DNA from: Halogeometricum rufum
GTDB taxonomy: Archaea > Halobacteriota > Halobacteria > Halobacteriales > Haloferacaceae
Assembly (NCBI RefSeq): GCF_900112175.1
Contig: NZ_FOYT01000001.1
Span: 124,001-188,000 of the forward strand
Length of the DNA: 64,000 bases
Reading direction: 5' to 3'
Shown here piece after piece: positions 8,224 to 17,219 of this stretch. The translations under genes and the position numbers were made by a program. Each line of letters begins with the position of its first letter. Within the stretch, counting starts at the first letter, position 1. Under the pieces are notes generated by a model. It did no database searches. It was not told where the DNA came from and was given only the letters and a program-made list of their open reading frames with translations.

Positions 8224-8372
8224 GCGTGTCATCGCGAGCGACTGCGGGCGTCGGCGCCGAGGGGCGTCCGTCGACGGAGAGGCGCGACGAGTCTGTCGAC
8301 GGAACCGCCGCGTCGAACCGTCGCGCCGCGTTTCGGAGGAACGACTTTGTACCTCCACAGATACCTCCGGTC

Positions 8373-9374
8373 GTGACACTCGACCGTCGGTACGTGTTCG
8401 GCGGACTGTTCGTCCTCACGGGCGTCGCCGCCGCGTTCCTCCTGCGTTCCGTCCTCGGCACCGTCTTCTTCGCCGTCACCGTCGCCTACCTGCTGTGGCC
8501 GGTCCGACAGGCGCTGGTCCGGCGCGGACAGTCGTTCCGGGTGGCGAGCGGTGTGGCGACTGTGGGGGCACTTCTGGCCGCGCTCCTCGTCCTCTCGCCG
8601 TTGGTCGTCGTCGTCTACCTCCGCTTCGACGCGCTCGCGTCGCTCTTGGACCTCATCCCCTCGGACGTCGTCTTCGAACTGTTCGGGATGACGTACCGGT
8701 TCACGCTGGCGGAGGTGTCGACGTTCGCCGTCGCGTACCTCCGGCGACTGGCGACGGCCGCGGCGGCGGCGACGCCCGTCCTTCTCGTGAAGGCGACGCT
8801 GTTCGTCTTCCTCGTCTACTCGCTGCTCTACCACGGCGAGAAAGCCCAGCGCGCGGCGCTCGCCGTCGTCCCGTCGTCGTACCAGCCGGCCGCCAGAGCC
8901 CTGAACGAACGCGCCCGCGACACGCTGTTCGCCATCTACGTCCTGCAGGCCGCGACGGCCGTCGGGACGTTCGTCCTCGCCCTGCCGGTGTTCTACCTGC
9001 TCGGCTACGAGGCCGTCGTCACGCTCGCCACCGTCGCCGCCGTCCTCCAGTTCGTCCCCATCCTCGGCCCGACGCTCCTCCTCGCGGGGTTGGCGGCGTA
9101 CCAACTCGCCATCGGGCAGACGGTGGCGGCACTCCTCGTCGTCTTCGTCGGCGGTGCCGTCGTCGCGTGGCTTCCGGACGTGCTCATCCGACCGCGCCTC
9201 GCCCAACAGACGGCGCACATCCCCGGCAGCCTCTACTTCGTCGGTTTCTTCGGCGGCGCTCTCACCCTCGGCGCCGTCGGTATCGTCGCCGGTCCCCTCG
9301 CCGTCGGCCTGTTCGTCGAGACGGCGTCGCTGCTCACCGGCGAACTCCACGCCGTCCCCGTCGACGACGAGTGA
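8373..9374 (+). CDS. AI-2E family (PerM-like) transporter
   Basis: A polytopic membrane protein of 333 residues from GTG 8373 (VTLDRRYVFGG). The AI-2E/PerM family usually has 330-370 residues and about eight helices. Characteristic parts are visible: the helix pair near YVFGGLFVLTGVAAAFLLRS, the soluble middle, and the C-terminal signature LQFVPILGPTLLLAGLAA followed by LIRPRLAQQTAHIPGSLYFV. An earlier in-frame GTG at 8226 would add 49 polar residues that do not resemble the family, so I exclude it. Members export small molecules or act in Na+(Li+)/H+ exchange; the substrate here is unknown. Confidence 0.85.
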   Translation: MTLDRRYVFGGLFVLTGVAAAFLLRSVLGTVFFAVTVAYLLWPVRQALVRRGQSFRVASGVATVGALLAALLVLSPLVVVVYLRFDALASLLDLIPSDVVFELFGMTYRFTLAEVSTFAVAYLRRLATAAAAATPVLLVKATLFVFLVYSLLYHGEKAQRAALAVVPSSYQPAARALNERARDTLFAIYVLQAATAVGTFVLALPVFYLLGYEAVVTLATVAAVLQFVPILGPTLLLAGLAAYQLAIGQTVAALLVVFVGGAVVAWLPDVLIRPRLAQQTAHIPGSLYFVGFFGGALTLGAVGIVAGPLAVGLFVETASLLTGELHAVPVDDE

Positions 9375-9455
9375 AGTCACGGGGCTCGTTCGAGCGGAGG
9401 TGGTCACGCACCGAAACCCGCTCGCGGCGTCCTCCATCCCGGCCTCTCGCGAACT

Positions 9456-9464
9456 CTATATAAA
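9456..9464 (+). promoter_or_regulatory. Strong TATA box
   Basis: CTATATAAA, the closest match to a consensus archaeal TATA box in the window, followed by a second AT-rich patch TTATACGAATAA. It points to transcription starting near 9485-9490. Confidence 0.6.
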
Positions 9465-9520
9465 CGGGTTATACGAATAAGCTACAGAACGATGCAGTTA
9501 CGGGCCTTCTATTCGGGTAT

Positions 9521-9658
9521 ATGGCACAGAGAACCCGTGCCGACGACCGAGGCAGCGCCACCGAATTAGAACTCTACCTCCCCGCCGGGGTCAGCCCGTC
9601 GTTCGACGGCAGTTGGTTCGACCGACTGTGGGCGAGGCTGTTCGACTATCGCGTCTGA
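9521..9658 (+). CDS. Small protein of unknown function (45 aa)
   Basis: ORF starting MAQRTRADDRGSATELELYL and ending FDRLWARLFDYRV. Third codon positions are overwhelmingly G or C, as in genuine genes here, and a consensus TATA box lies 57-65 bases upstream, giving a leader of about 30 bases. The C-terminal half looks like a short amphipathic helix; there are no cysteines and no membrane helix. An overlapping ORF from ATG 9492 (MQLRAFYSGIWHREP, 25 residues) is nearer to the leaderless distance and is the competing interpretation. Not recognised. Confidence 0.45.
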   Translation: MAQRTRADDRGSATELELYLPAGVSPSFDGSWFDRLWARLFDYRV

Positions 9659-9932
9659 GACGCCGACGTCGCTCCGAACGAACGCGCTGACACCGTCGAC
9701 TCGGAGGTAGCGTGTATTCTCGCCCGCCCGACTCTCCCGGTCTGACCGCCGCGTACGAGACGTGAGAGAGTGAACGGTCTCGTCGTGTCCGGGAATCGCG
9801 ACCGACCCAGTTAAGCCCCCACACGGTCACCGCTACGACCACGGCAGCGAGCGGTGTCGCGTCGATCGTCACCGAACGTCTCGACACCCCTCGTCGCGAG
9901 ATTCGAAACTGCACACCACTCCCCTGTAGAAC

Positions 9933-10598
9933 ATGACCGACATCAAAGCGGTCGTCCGGGTTCAGCACCCCGACATCGTGCTCTCACAGACGGTCGATCA
10001 CGACCGAAGCTCGACGGTCAAGTCGGTGTCAGAAGCGGGCACTGACCCGACGTCGGGGAAGTTCTTCTATCACATCGAGTCGTCCGACTTCTCCCAGTTC
10101 GAAGACGGACTCCGGAACGACAGCACCGTCGCCGAGTTCGAACGCGTCAGCGAAACCAGAGACGAGAAGGCAATCTACAGCTTCGAGTACACGGACGAAG
10201 CGAAGGTCCTCTCGCCGGTAGTCTCGGCGGCGAACGGCGTCATCCTCGACATGGAGAACGACGGAAGCGCCTGGATACTGACGGTGTGGATACCCGAGCG
10301 AACGGAGTTGGTCCACCTCTGGGAGTACGCACAGGAGAACGACATCGACATCGAATTACTGCGCGTGAACGAGTACGCCAGCCTGGGTACGACGGACGCC
10401 GGGTTGACCGACAGCCAACGGGACGCACTCCTCGTCGCACTCGAAACGGGGTACTTCGAAGAACCGCGGGACGCGACGCTCGGCGACGTCGCCGCCGATT
10501 TGGACATCTCTCAACCCGCGGCCAGCGGCCTCCTCCGACGCGGAATCAAGCGACTCATCGTGTCATCTCTGCTGGACGACGAGGAATCCCCGGACTGA
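9933..10598 (+). CDS. Bacterio-opsin-activator-type HTH transcriptional regulator
   Basis: A 221-residue soluble regulator. The N-terminal part (about 1-155) is the haloarchaeal Bat-associated sensor-like domain, and residues about 160-212 form the HTH_10 domain: LTDSQRDALLVALETGYFEE, then PRDATLGDVAADLDISQPAA and the recognition-helix end SGLLRRGIKRLI. Such proteins bind DNA as transcriptional activators in haloarchaea. No GAF or PAS domain is fused, so any ligand must bind the N-terminal domain. Located upstream of the thiolase/DUF35 pair on the same strand with a 151-base gap; control of that pair is possible but not shown. Confidence 0.9.
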   Translation: MTDIKAVVRVQHPDIVLSQTVDHDRSSTVKSVSEAGTDPTSGKFFYHIESSDFSQFEDGLRNDSTVAEFERVSETRDEKAIYSFEYTDEAKVLSPVVSAANGVILDMENDGSAWILTVWIPERTELVHLWEYAQENDIDIELLRVNEYASLGTTDAGLTDSQRDALLVALETGYFEEPRDATLGDVAADLDISQPAASGLLRRGIKRLIVSSLLDDEESPD

Positions 10599-10749
10599 CC
10601 GTCGACGACTCGTGCGACGGCGACGGTGACGCCCGAGGAACTTCGGGAGCGCGTACGATAGTACTTAGCTGTTTCCCACGACTCGACAGTTCAGCCGCCG
10701 AGAAAATGCGAACAGATAACAGGGCTCGTCGTGACCGTGGTAGGGACGA

Positions 10750-11925
10750 ATGCCAGAGCCAGTCATCGCGTCGGTCGGCGCCTCGCCGATCGGCCGCACG
10801 GACCTCCCGGGTCGCGACCTGTTCTCGGTCGCCCTCGCGGAGGCGTTCGACGAACTGCCCGACCCCGCCGACGTCGTGGAGGCGATGTACGTCGGCAACC
10901 AGTCGGAGAGCTACGAACACCAGATAATGCACGGGACGCTCCTGGCCGAGTGGGCCGGCCTCCGTCACGTCCCCGCCGAACGAGTCGAGGGATGCGCCGC
11001 CGCGGGTGCGCTCGCGCTGCGTAACGCGGTCAAGGACGTCCGCAACGGCGAGCACGAGGCCGTGCTCGCCTGCGGCGTCGAGAAGATGACGTCCGCGGGT
11101 ACCAGCGGCGCGACGGACGCGCTGTCGGCTGCGTTCGACCGCGCCATCGAGCAGCGCTCCGGCGTCACCGCGCCCAGCCAGTACGCGCTCCTCGCCCAGC
11201 GGTACCTCCACGAGACCGACGCCACGGAGCGCGACCTCGCCGAAATCGCGGTGAAGAATCACGCCAACGCCGCTCGCAACCCCCGAGCGCAGTTCCCGAA
11301 GGAGATCGACGTGGCGACGGTTCTGGACTCCGACCCCGTCGCCCCGCCGCTGAAGCTCTACGACTGCGCGCCGGTCGGTGACGGTGCCGCGGCCGTCCTC
11401 GTGACGACCGCCGAGTTGGCGGCCGACCTCGACTGCCCGCAGGTGCGCGTCGCGGGTAGCGGGGCCTCCGCGAACAACATCGCGGTCGCAGAGCGGAACA
11501 TGACCGACATCGCGGGCGCTCGCGTCGTCGCCGAGACGGCCTACGAGGAAGCGGGTATCGACGCCGCGGCCGTCGACATCGCGGAGGTCCACGACGCCTT
11601 CACCGTCTGCGAGGCGTTGCTCGCGGAGGCCGCCGGCTTCGCCCCCTCGGGAACGGGCTATCAGAGCTACCGGGAACCAGCCGAGCGAGCGGACGGCTGG
11701 ACGGACGTGCAGTTGAGTCCGAGCGGTGGCCTGAAGGCCCGGGGCCACCCCATCGGCGCGACCGGCCTCCTGCAGGCGCTCGAAGCCTACGAACAGCTCA
11801 CGGGGGCCGCGGGTGACCGTGCGGTCGAGGGTGCCGAGACGGCCCTCCTGCTCAACGAGGGGGGCGTCGCGGACGCCGTCACCGTCGGCCACGTGCTCAC
11901 GACGACGGAGGCGGAGGCACGATGA
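10750..11925 (+). CDS. Thiolase-family acyl-CoA acyltransferase
   Basis: A 391-residue thiolase-fold enzyme catalysing reversible acyl-CoA condensation or cleavage. The nucleophile is Cys82 in EGCAAAG, the HDAFT motif is near residue 280 and the catalytic His is near 333 in GGLKARGHPIGATG. The second catalytic Cys of classical thiolases is absent (LLNEGG instead of a CGG-type motif), as in the SCP2-thiolase-like archaeal group. The stop overlaps the next gene by four bases (ATGA), so the DUF35 protein is translationally coupled. Archaeal thiolase/DUF35 complexes are known to channel acetoacetyl-CoA to HMG-CoA synthase, but no such synthase is in this window. Confidence 0.88.
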   Translation: MPEPVIASVGASPIGRTDLPGRDLFSVALAEAFDELPDPADVVEAMYVGNQSESYEHQIMHGTLLAEWAGLRHVPAERVEGCAAAGALALRNAVKDVRNGEHEAVLACGVEKMTSAGTSGATDALSAAFDRAIEQRSGVTAPSQYALLAQRYLHETDATERDLAEIAVKNHANAARNPRAQFPKEIDVATVLDSDPVAPPLKLYDCAPVGDGAAAVLVTTAELAADLDCPQVRVAGSGASANNIAVAERNMTDIAGARVVAETAYEEAGIDAAAVDIAEVHDAFTVCEALLAEAAGFAPSGTGYQSYREPAERADGWTDVQLSPSGGLKARGHPIGATGLLQALEAYEQLTGAAGDRAVEGAETALLLNEGGVADAVTVGHVLTTTEAEAR

Positions 11926-12353
11926 CCGACGCCGACCTCGACGCGACCGACCCGCGGACGCTGCCGGGTTTCTTCGACGCCCTCGCGGACGGCGAACTCC
12001 TGGGCGGAGTCTGCGCGGACTGCGGACAGGTCCTGTTGCCGCCGCGGCCTGCCTGTTACGCCTGCGGCAGTCGCGCCGTCGACGTCGAACCGCAGTCGCC
12101 CGAGGGGCGGGTCTTCTCGTACACGGAGGTCCACACGCCGCCGCCGGCGTTCGCGGCGGACGCGCCCTACACGGTCGCCGTCGTGGAACTCGCGGACGGC
12201 GGCCGCCTCCTCGGGCGCGTGGCCGCCGACTACGCCGACGTCGACATCGGCGACCCGGTCGAACTCACGGTGCGCGAGCCGACGAGCGCGGAGCAGGAGG
12301 CCGCGCTGGACTACGAGGAGGACTGGCCGGTCCACGTCTTCGAGCTTCGGTGA
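11922..12353 (+). CDS. DUF35 OB-fold protein with rubredoxin-like zinc ribbon (thiolase partner)
   Basis: A 143-residue acyl-CoA-binding scaffold. The N-terminal zinc ribbon has two CxxC knuckles, CADCG and CYACG (about residues 31-51), and is followed by an OB-fold with the usual GRVFSYTEVHTPPPAF strand and YTVAVVELADGGRLLGRV. DUF35 proteins form complexes with thiolases and provide the CoA-binding surface. The ATGA overlap with the thiolase stop supports a stoichiometric complex. Confidence 0.88.
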   Translation: MTDADLDATDPRTLPGFFDALADGELLGGVCADCGQVLLPPRPACYACGSRAVDVEPQSPEGRVFSYTEVHTPPPAFAADAPYTVAVVELADGGRLLGRVAADYADVDIGDPVELTVREPTSAEQEAALDYEEDWPVHVFELR

Positions 12354-12499
12354 GAGTCGGGCCCCCGGCTCCACGCCGGTCCGCCGGTGGTCGAACAGGT
12401 CGGTCGACGACCCGCTTCGGTTCCGAGCGGGCGCGATAGGCCGTCGCGTGTCCGACACGAGCCGGACGCTCCGACGGATTCCGGAGGACGCCGGCCGTC

Positions 12500-13282
12500 T
12501 CAGGCCGTCTCGACCGGTCCGCCGCGGTCCTCCCACTCGGTGAGGCTCCCCTCGTAGAACGCCACGTCCTCGTAGCCGAGCGAGCGCAAGACGACGTAGG
12601 TGTGGCTGATGCGCCGGGCGGTGTTGCAGTAGAGGACGACGCGTCTGTCGGGGGCGATTCCCGCGTCCGCGAGGGCGGCTTCGAGTTCGTCGGCGGACTT
12701 CAGCCCGCGCGTCTCGTCGTCCACGAGTTCCCGCCAGTCGAGGTTGACCGCGCCGGGGAGGTGGCCCTCCTCGAACTCCCAGTCCTCGCGGGTGTCCACG
12801 ACCACGCAGTCGGGGTCGTCCAGACTGTCGCGGACGAACTCGTAGTCCACCAGCGGCGACCGCTCGGGGTCGCGCACCTCGTACGCCGTCGCCGTCACCG
12901 CGGAGACGTCGGTGGTCGTCTCCCGGTCACGGTTCCACGCGCTGTAGTCGCCGTCTAGGAGGTGCAGGCGGTCCGGCGGGTGGCCGTACAGTTCCGCGGT
13001 GACGAGAAAGCGCGCGGCGAACACGCCGTGAGTGTCGTCGTAGGCGACGAGGTGGTCGTCCGGACCGACGCCCGCCCCGGACAGCAGCGACTCCCACGCG
13101 TCCGCGCCGGGGAGCATCCCCTCGTCGCCCTCGGACGACCGGAACTCGTCGAACGGGACGTTGACGGCGCCGGGGAGGTGGCCGATGCCGTCGAACTCCC
13201 ACGCGTCTCGGACGTCCACGAGGCGAATCTCGTCGCGTCGTGACTCGACCCAATCGGGCGACACGACGACGTTCTCGTACAT
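12500..13282 (-). CDS. Sulfurtransferase, two rhodanese domains
   Basis: A 260-residue thiosulfate/3-mercaptopyruvate sulfurtransferase. The N-terminal rhodanese domain lacks the catalytic Cys (AYDDTHGVFAAR at the loop position); the C-terminal domain carries Cys219 in VLYCNTARRISH. The closing segment LTEWEDRGGPVE is typical. The CNTARR loop differs from the CRxGxR loop of the divergent neighbour at 13525, so the two may use different sulfur donors. They are divergently transcribed from a 242-base shared gap. Confidence 0.88.
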   Translation of the reverse strand: MYENVVVSPDWVESRRDEIRLVDVRDAWEFDGIGHLPGAVNVPFDEFRSSEGDEGMLPGADAWESLLSGAGVGPDDHLVAYDDTHGVFAARFLVTAELYGHPPDRLHLLDGDYSAWNRDRETTTDVSAVTATAYEVRDPERSPLVDYEFVRDSLDDPDCVVVDTREDWEFEEGHLPGAVNLDWRELVDDETRGLKSADELEAALADAGIAPDRRVVLYCNTARRISHTYVVLRSLGYEDVAFYEGSLTEWEDRGGPVETA

Positions 13283-13491
13283 GCGACGACGTATTCACCC
13301 CGGCGTCTTCAACCCGGCTGGTGGGAGTGTCGTTCGCCGGACGTCCGAGAAACAAGAATTCCTTGCCGCTAATCGACCGCAGTTCCGTGTTCGCCCGCCG
13401 TCGCCGCGTCCTCGGACGTGACGCGCCCGATTAATGCGGCAACATCGTCCGCATGGCGCGATGATGGGCAGTACACGCCGTAGATGGGGGG

Positions 13492-13499
13492 ATTAAGCC
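13492..13499 (+). promoter_or_regulatory. TATA element of the second sulfurtransferase
   Basis: ATTAAGCC centred about 29 bases before ATG 13525. Confidence 0.45.
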
Positions 13500-13524
13500 G
13501 GATGCGCTCCTAGAAGGGTACGTA

Positions 13525-14385
13525 ATGTCAACCGACGGTTACGCGAAGGACGTGCTCGTCTCGGCGGATTGGGTGGAAGACCACCTCGACGAGTTCCAGT
13601 CCGACGACCCGGCGTATCGACTCGTGGAAGTGGACGTGGACACGGAGGCGTACGACGAGGGCCACGCCCCCGGCGCCATCGGCTTCAACTGGGAGACGCA
13701 ACTGCAGGACCAGACCACCCGCGACATCCTCACGAAGGAGGACTTCGCGGACCTGCTGGGCGGTCACGGCATCTCCGAGGACTCCACCGTCGTCCTCTAC
13801 GGCGACAACTCCAACTGGTTCGCCGCCTACACCTACTGGCAGTTCAAGTACTACGGCCACGACGACGTCCGCCTCCTGAACGGCGGCCGCGACTACTGGC
13901 TGGAGAACGACTACCCGCTGACCGAGGAGATCCCCGACTTCGACGCCGTCGAGTACGCGGCGAAGGGGCCGTTCGAGTCCATCCGCGCGTACCGCGACGA
14001 CGTGCAACACGCCGTCGACGAGGGCCTGCCCCTCGTGGACGTTCGCTCGCCCGAGGAGTTCTCCGGCGAGATTCTCGCGCCCCCGGGACTGCAGGAGACG
14101 GCCCAGCGCGGCGGCCACATCCCCGGCGCCTCGAACATCTCGTGGGCGGCGACGGTCAACGACGACGGGACGTTCAAGTCCGCCGAGGAACTCGACGCAC
14201 TGTACGGCGACGAGGGCATCGACGGCGACGAGACGACCGTCGCCTACTGCCGCATCGGCGAGCGCTCCTCCATCGCGTGGTTCGCGCTCCACGAACTGCT
14301 CGGCTACGACGAAGTCGTCAACTACGACGGCTCGTGGACCGAGTGGGGCAACCTCGTCGGCGCGCCCATCGAGAAGGGCGACTGA
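13525..14385 (+). CDS. Thiosulfate sulfurtransferase-type protein, two rhodanese domains
   Basis: A 286-residue cytoplasmic sulfurtransferase. The N-terminal inactive domain has the family pattern VEVDVDTEAYDEGHAPGAIG and VVLYGDNSNWFAAY; the C-terminal domain has LVDVRSPEEFSGE, RGGHIPGASNI and catalytic Cys242 in AYCRIGERSS, the classical CRxGxR loop of thiosulfate:cyanide sulfurtransferases. Likely role: handling persulfide sulfur for tRNA thiolation, cofactors or detoxification. Start supported by a TATA element at 13492-13499. Confidence 0.9.
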   Translation: MSTDGYAKDVLVSADWVEDHLDEFQSDDPAYRLVEVDVDTEAYDEGHAPGAIGFNWETQLQDQTTRDILTKEDFADLLGGHGISEDSTVVLYGDNSNWFAAYTYWQFKYYGHDDVRLLNGGRDYWLENDYPLTEEIPDFDAVEYAAKGPFESIRAYRDDVQHAVDEGLPLVDVRSPEEFSGEILAPPGLQETAQRGGHIPGASNISWAATVNDDGTFKSAEELDALYGDEGIDGDETTVAYCRIGERSSIAWFALHELLGYDEVVNYDGSWTEWGNLVGAPIEKGD

Positions 14386-14503
14386 CTCGGACGCGCCGAC
14401 CGAACCTGCCTCGGGCGGTTCGACGCCGCGGCTCCGACCACTTTTTGCGCACCGCCGACCGGACGTCGCGATTTCGTGAGAGCGCGGCGTCCGTCGAGGC
14501 GGC

Positions 14504-15988
14504 CTAGCCGCCGAGGACGAACGACGCGACGGCGGGCGTGAGGAACGCCTCCACGAACGCGGCGACGACGAACAGCGGAACCAGTCCGAGGAGGACGCGG
14601 TAGGCGCGGCGCACCGCCGCCGCGACGCCGTCGGCGGTGGTCCGCCCGCGCGCCGCGCGGTAGCCGACGCCGCCCAGCCAGAGGCCCAGTCCGCCGCCGA
14701 AGACGAGGGCCGGCACCTCGACGACGCCGTGCGGGGCGACCAGGGCGGCGAACGCGACGGGGTCGAACACGCCGCCGAGAGCGCCGACGAGCACGCCGTT
14801 GAAGCCGAGGTTCACCACCGCGGGCACGCCGACGGCGATACCGCTGTAGGCGGTGTCGGCGGCGACGAGCCAGTTGTTCGCGGCGAGGTTGACGAACGTC
14901 CCCACCGGGAACGCGCCGAACACCTCGCCGACGCCCTCCCGGATGGGCAGCGACGTGTCGTACCGCGCGGTGGCGGCCCACCCGCCGGCGACGCCGCCGC
15001 CGAAGACGACGGCCGAACCGAGGTTCGCCAGCGGGTGGTCGCGGACGAACGCGCCCAGCGAACGCAGGCCGCCGCCGAACGCCGCACGACCCCGGTCGAG
15101 GAGCGCGGGCGTCGCCGCGCTCGACAGGTCGCGTTCGGCGTACAGCGCCGTCTTGAAGCCGTCCAGTACCGGGCGGACCAGCACCGTCCCGACGAGTGCG
15201 GTCACGCGCGTCGCCCCGGCCAGCGAAGCGATGCCGGCGACGGTCACCGTGACGAGGAGGGCACCGAACGCGACGGCGACGTAACCGACGAACGCCTCGG
15301 GGCGGCGGAACGGGAACCCCGCGCTCCGGCGGACGGCAGCGACGACGCCCACTCCGTCCACGACGACGGCCTGTTCGGCGAACGCGAACAGGGCGACGAC
15401 GACCAGCACGAAGAGGATGGCCAGCAGACCGCCGAGCAACAGGGCGACCACTCCCGCCGCGGCGGAGACGGTCGCGAGGCCGAGTCCGAGGAGGCCGACG
15501 GGCACCGTGACGGCGGCCAGTGCGACGAGGAGGAGGAGACGGACGCCGAGGAGGGTGAGCCAGTCGCTTCGCGCGCCGACGAGTGCGGCGCGGACGCCGT
15601 CGTCGTCGCGGAGCAGTCCGAAGACGGCGTGGAGCGTCGCGGCTCTCGCCGCGCCCGCGACGACGACGGCGAGGAGCGTCGACGCGAGGACGCCGGCGGC
15701 GACCAGCAACAGCACGTCGGCCGAGACGAGACTCTGCATCGCATCGACGAGTCCCGGCGAGACGGACTGCGGGTCCACAGAGTCGGCGTCGAGGCCGTCG
15801 AGTTCGCGGAGGAGGGCTCCGAGGCGGCCGTCCGCCGCGACGAGGGCGAACGCGGCCATCCCGGCGAGGACGAGTGGGACGCGGGCGACGCCGTACAGTC
15901 CGGTCGCGAGGAGGTACACGGGGAGGACCGACGCCGACCGCTCCGTGAGCAGTCGGCCGCCGGCGCGGAGGGCGGTCGTGACGTTCAC
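14504..15988 (-). CDS. SpoIIM-like (DUF95) multi-helix membrane protein
   Basis: A 494-residue membrane protein from GTG 15988 (VNVTTALRAGGRLL). The N-terminal half has four to six helices in the style of glycerophosphodiester-phosphodiesterase membrane domains; the C-terminal half is a stage-II-sporulation-M-like domain, recognisable by VGTFVNLAANNWLVA, the central GVPAVVNLGFNGVLVG and the terminal APHGVVEVPALVFGGGLG. The same fold occurs in many archaea that do not sporulate; function is unknown. The upstream ATG at 16039 adds 17 polar residues and is less likely. Confidence 0.75.
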   Translation of the reverse strand: MNVTTALRAGGRLLTERSASVLPVYLLATGLYGVARVPLVLAGMAAFALVAADGRLGALLRELDGLDADSVDPQSVSPGLVDAMQSLVSADVLLLVAAGVLASTLLAVVVAGAARAATLHAVFGLLRDDDGVRAALVGARSDWLTLLGVRLLLLVALAAVTVPVGLLGLGLATVSAAAGVVALLLGGLLAILFVLVVVALFAFAEQAVVVDGVGVVAAVRRSAGFPFRRPEAFVGYVAVAFGALLVTVTVAGIASLAGATRVTALVGTVLVRPVLDGFKTALYAERDLSSAATPALLDRGRAAFGGGLRSLGAFVRDHPLANLGSAVVFGGGVAGGWAATARYDTSLPIREGVGEVFGAFPVGTFVNLAANNWLVAADTAYSGIAVGVPAVVNLGFNGVLVGALGGVFDPVAFAALVAPHGVVEVPALVFGGGLGLWLGGVGYRAARGRTTADGVAAAVRRAYRVLLGLVPLFVVAAFVEAFLTPAVASFVLGG

Positions 15989-16076
15989 GGTCGTGTCGTC
16001 TCGCCGAACCGTCAAATGGCTACGGGTGTCGAACCTCAACGATGGCTACAAGCGGCGACGCGTCGTACCACGGGGT

Positions 16077-16694
16077 ATGGACGGAACCGACCTCGCAGAC
16101 CGCGTTCGCGACGACCACGAGACAGCCTTCTCCCGCCTCGGGTCCTCGAAGGCCCTGTACGCCCTCACCGCCGGGGAGATGGAAGCCGACGCCGTCAGGG
16201 CCGCCGCCGCGGACGACCAGTACGCCGCCGCCGACCTGTTGGACGACTGGGCGATGGTCGAACACGGCGACGCCGCCCCCCTCCTCGCGGACCTGGCCGA
16301 GGAGACGCGCGACCACGCCGAGTCGGTCGAACCCGACGGCTACGAACGGGGCGACGACCCCGCCCTCTACGACCGCCTCGCCTTCGAGGACGACACGCCG
16401 GGCCGCCTCGGCGGCCTCCTCGGCCGGTACCTCGTCGTCGCCGAGTACGCCGGGCAGATGGTCGGCTTCTTCGTCGGCGACGCCGACCCCAAGGCCGCCG
16501 CGGAGTTCCGCGAACTCCGCACCGCCGTCGAGGACGAACGGGACCGAGTCGTCGAGACCCTCGACGACGTCTGCGAGAGCGACGACGACTGGGATGCCGC
16601 GGGCGACGCCGCCGCCGCCGTCGTCGAGGCGGCCTACGACGACTACGTCGAGACGCTGGAGAGCATGGGCGTGAAACCGAAGAACGTCTGCTGA
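16077..16694 (+). CDS. Conserved acidic helical protein (rubrerythrin-like annotation group)
   Basis: A 205-residue acidic, all-alpha soluble protein starting MDGTDLADRVRDDHETAFSR. Haloarchaeal homologues are often labelled 'rubrerythrin family'; I see helices rich in Glu, Asp and Ala and several ExxxE/ExxD patterns (EETRDHAESVEPDGYE), but no clear pair of ExxH metal motifs, so iron binding is unproven. The start at 16077 is chosen because the longer open frame upstream covers the divergent gene's promoter region. The gene at 14504-15988 diverges from it. Confidence 0.65.
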   Translation: MDGTDLADRVRDDHETAFSRLGSSKALYALTAGEMEADAVRAAAADDQYAAADLLDDWAMVEHGDAAPLLADLAEETRDHAESVEPDGYERGDDPALYDRLAFEDDTPGRLGGLLGRYLVVAEYAGQMVGFFVGDADPKAAAEFRELRTAVEDERDRVVETLDDVCESDDDWDAAGDAAAAVVEAAYDDYVETLESMGVKPKNVC

Positions 16695-16884
16695 CCCGGG
16701 TCCTCTCCCGAGGCTTGGCAGCGTCGCCGAGGACGACACGCCCGCCCGCCGACCCCCTCGTTTCCGGTCCGCGTCTCCCCGTGACCGACTCCCGACGCGA
16801 CGCAGTCTCCCGTTCTCGTCGCTTCTCGGTTCGTGCGAACCGTTCTCAGTCTCCACGCGAAACGGAGGGGTTCGAGAACTGCTC

Positions 16885-17154
16885 TCAGACGCCCGCGACG
16901 CCCTCGCGGTACTCCGACACCTTGTCTCGGGCGGACTCGACCTTCTCTCGGACGCCGCCGTCGGACTGGTCGGCTATCTCCGCGAGGGCGTTCATGTGCC
17001 GGGCGAGTCGGCCGTGGTCGGGGCCTCGGTCCGCCGACGCGAGTTTCGAGAGCGTCTCGGCCTGTCCCTCGATGCGTTCTCTCAGGTCGCCTTCCGCCGC
17101 CTCCGCCGCCGCGGTCAGGTCGTCGCTCGCCGCTTCGAGTAAGTCACGCGTCAT
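16885..17154 (-). CDS. Small helical protein, DUF7553-like
   Basis: An 89-residue soluble protein starting MTRDLLEAASDDLTAAAEAA, mostly heptad-like helices, ending SARDKVSEYREGVAGV. I associate it from memory with a haloarchaeal family (DUF7553) of unknown function. The ATG at 17154 is selected; the frame stays open upstream only as Arg-rich shadow sequence. It lies 65 bases downstream of the gene at 17220-17495 on the same strand and may share its transcript. Confidence 0.65.
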   Translation of the reverse strand: MTRDLLEAASDDLTAAAEAAEGDLRERIEGQAETLSKLASADRGPDHGRLARHMNALAEIADQSDGGVREKVESARDKVSEYREGVAGV

Positions 17155-17219
17155 GCGAGAAGAGAGGTCGGCTCCGAGCAAAAAACGGCCGGTCGTCGCG
17201 ACGAACCGTCCGCACCCGT

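Noticed and set aside
9591-9968. A minus-strand ORF with one hydrophobic stretch overlapping the small ORF and the HTH gene start
   Set aside because: Arg/Ser-rich outside the hydrophobic stretch, no promoter, and it overlaps the promoter and start of a clear regulator gene.
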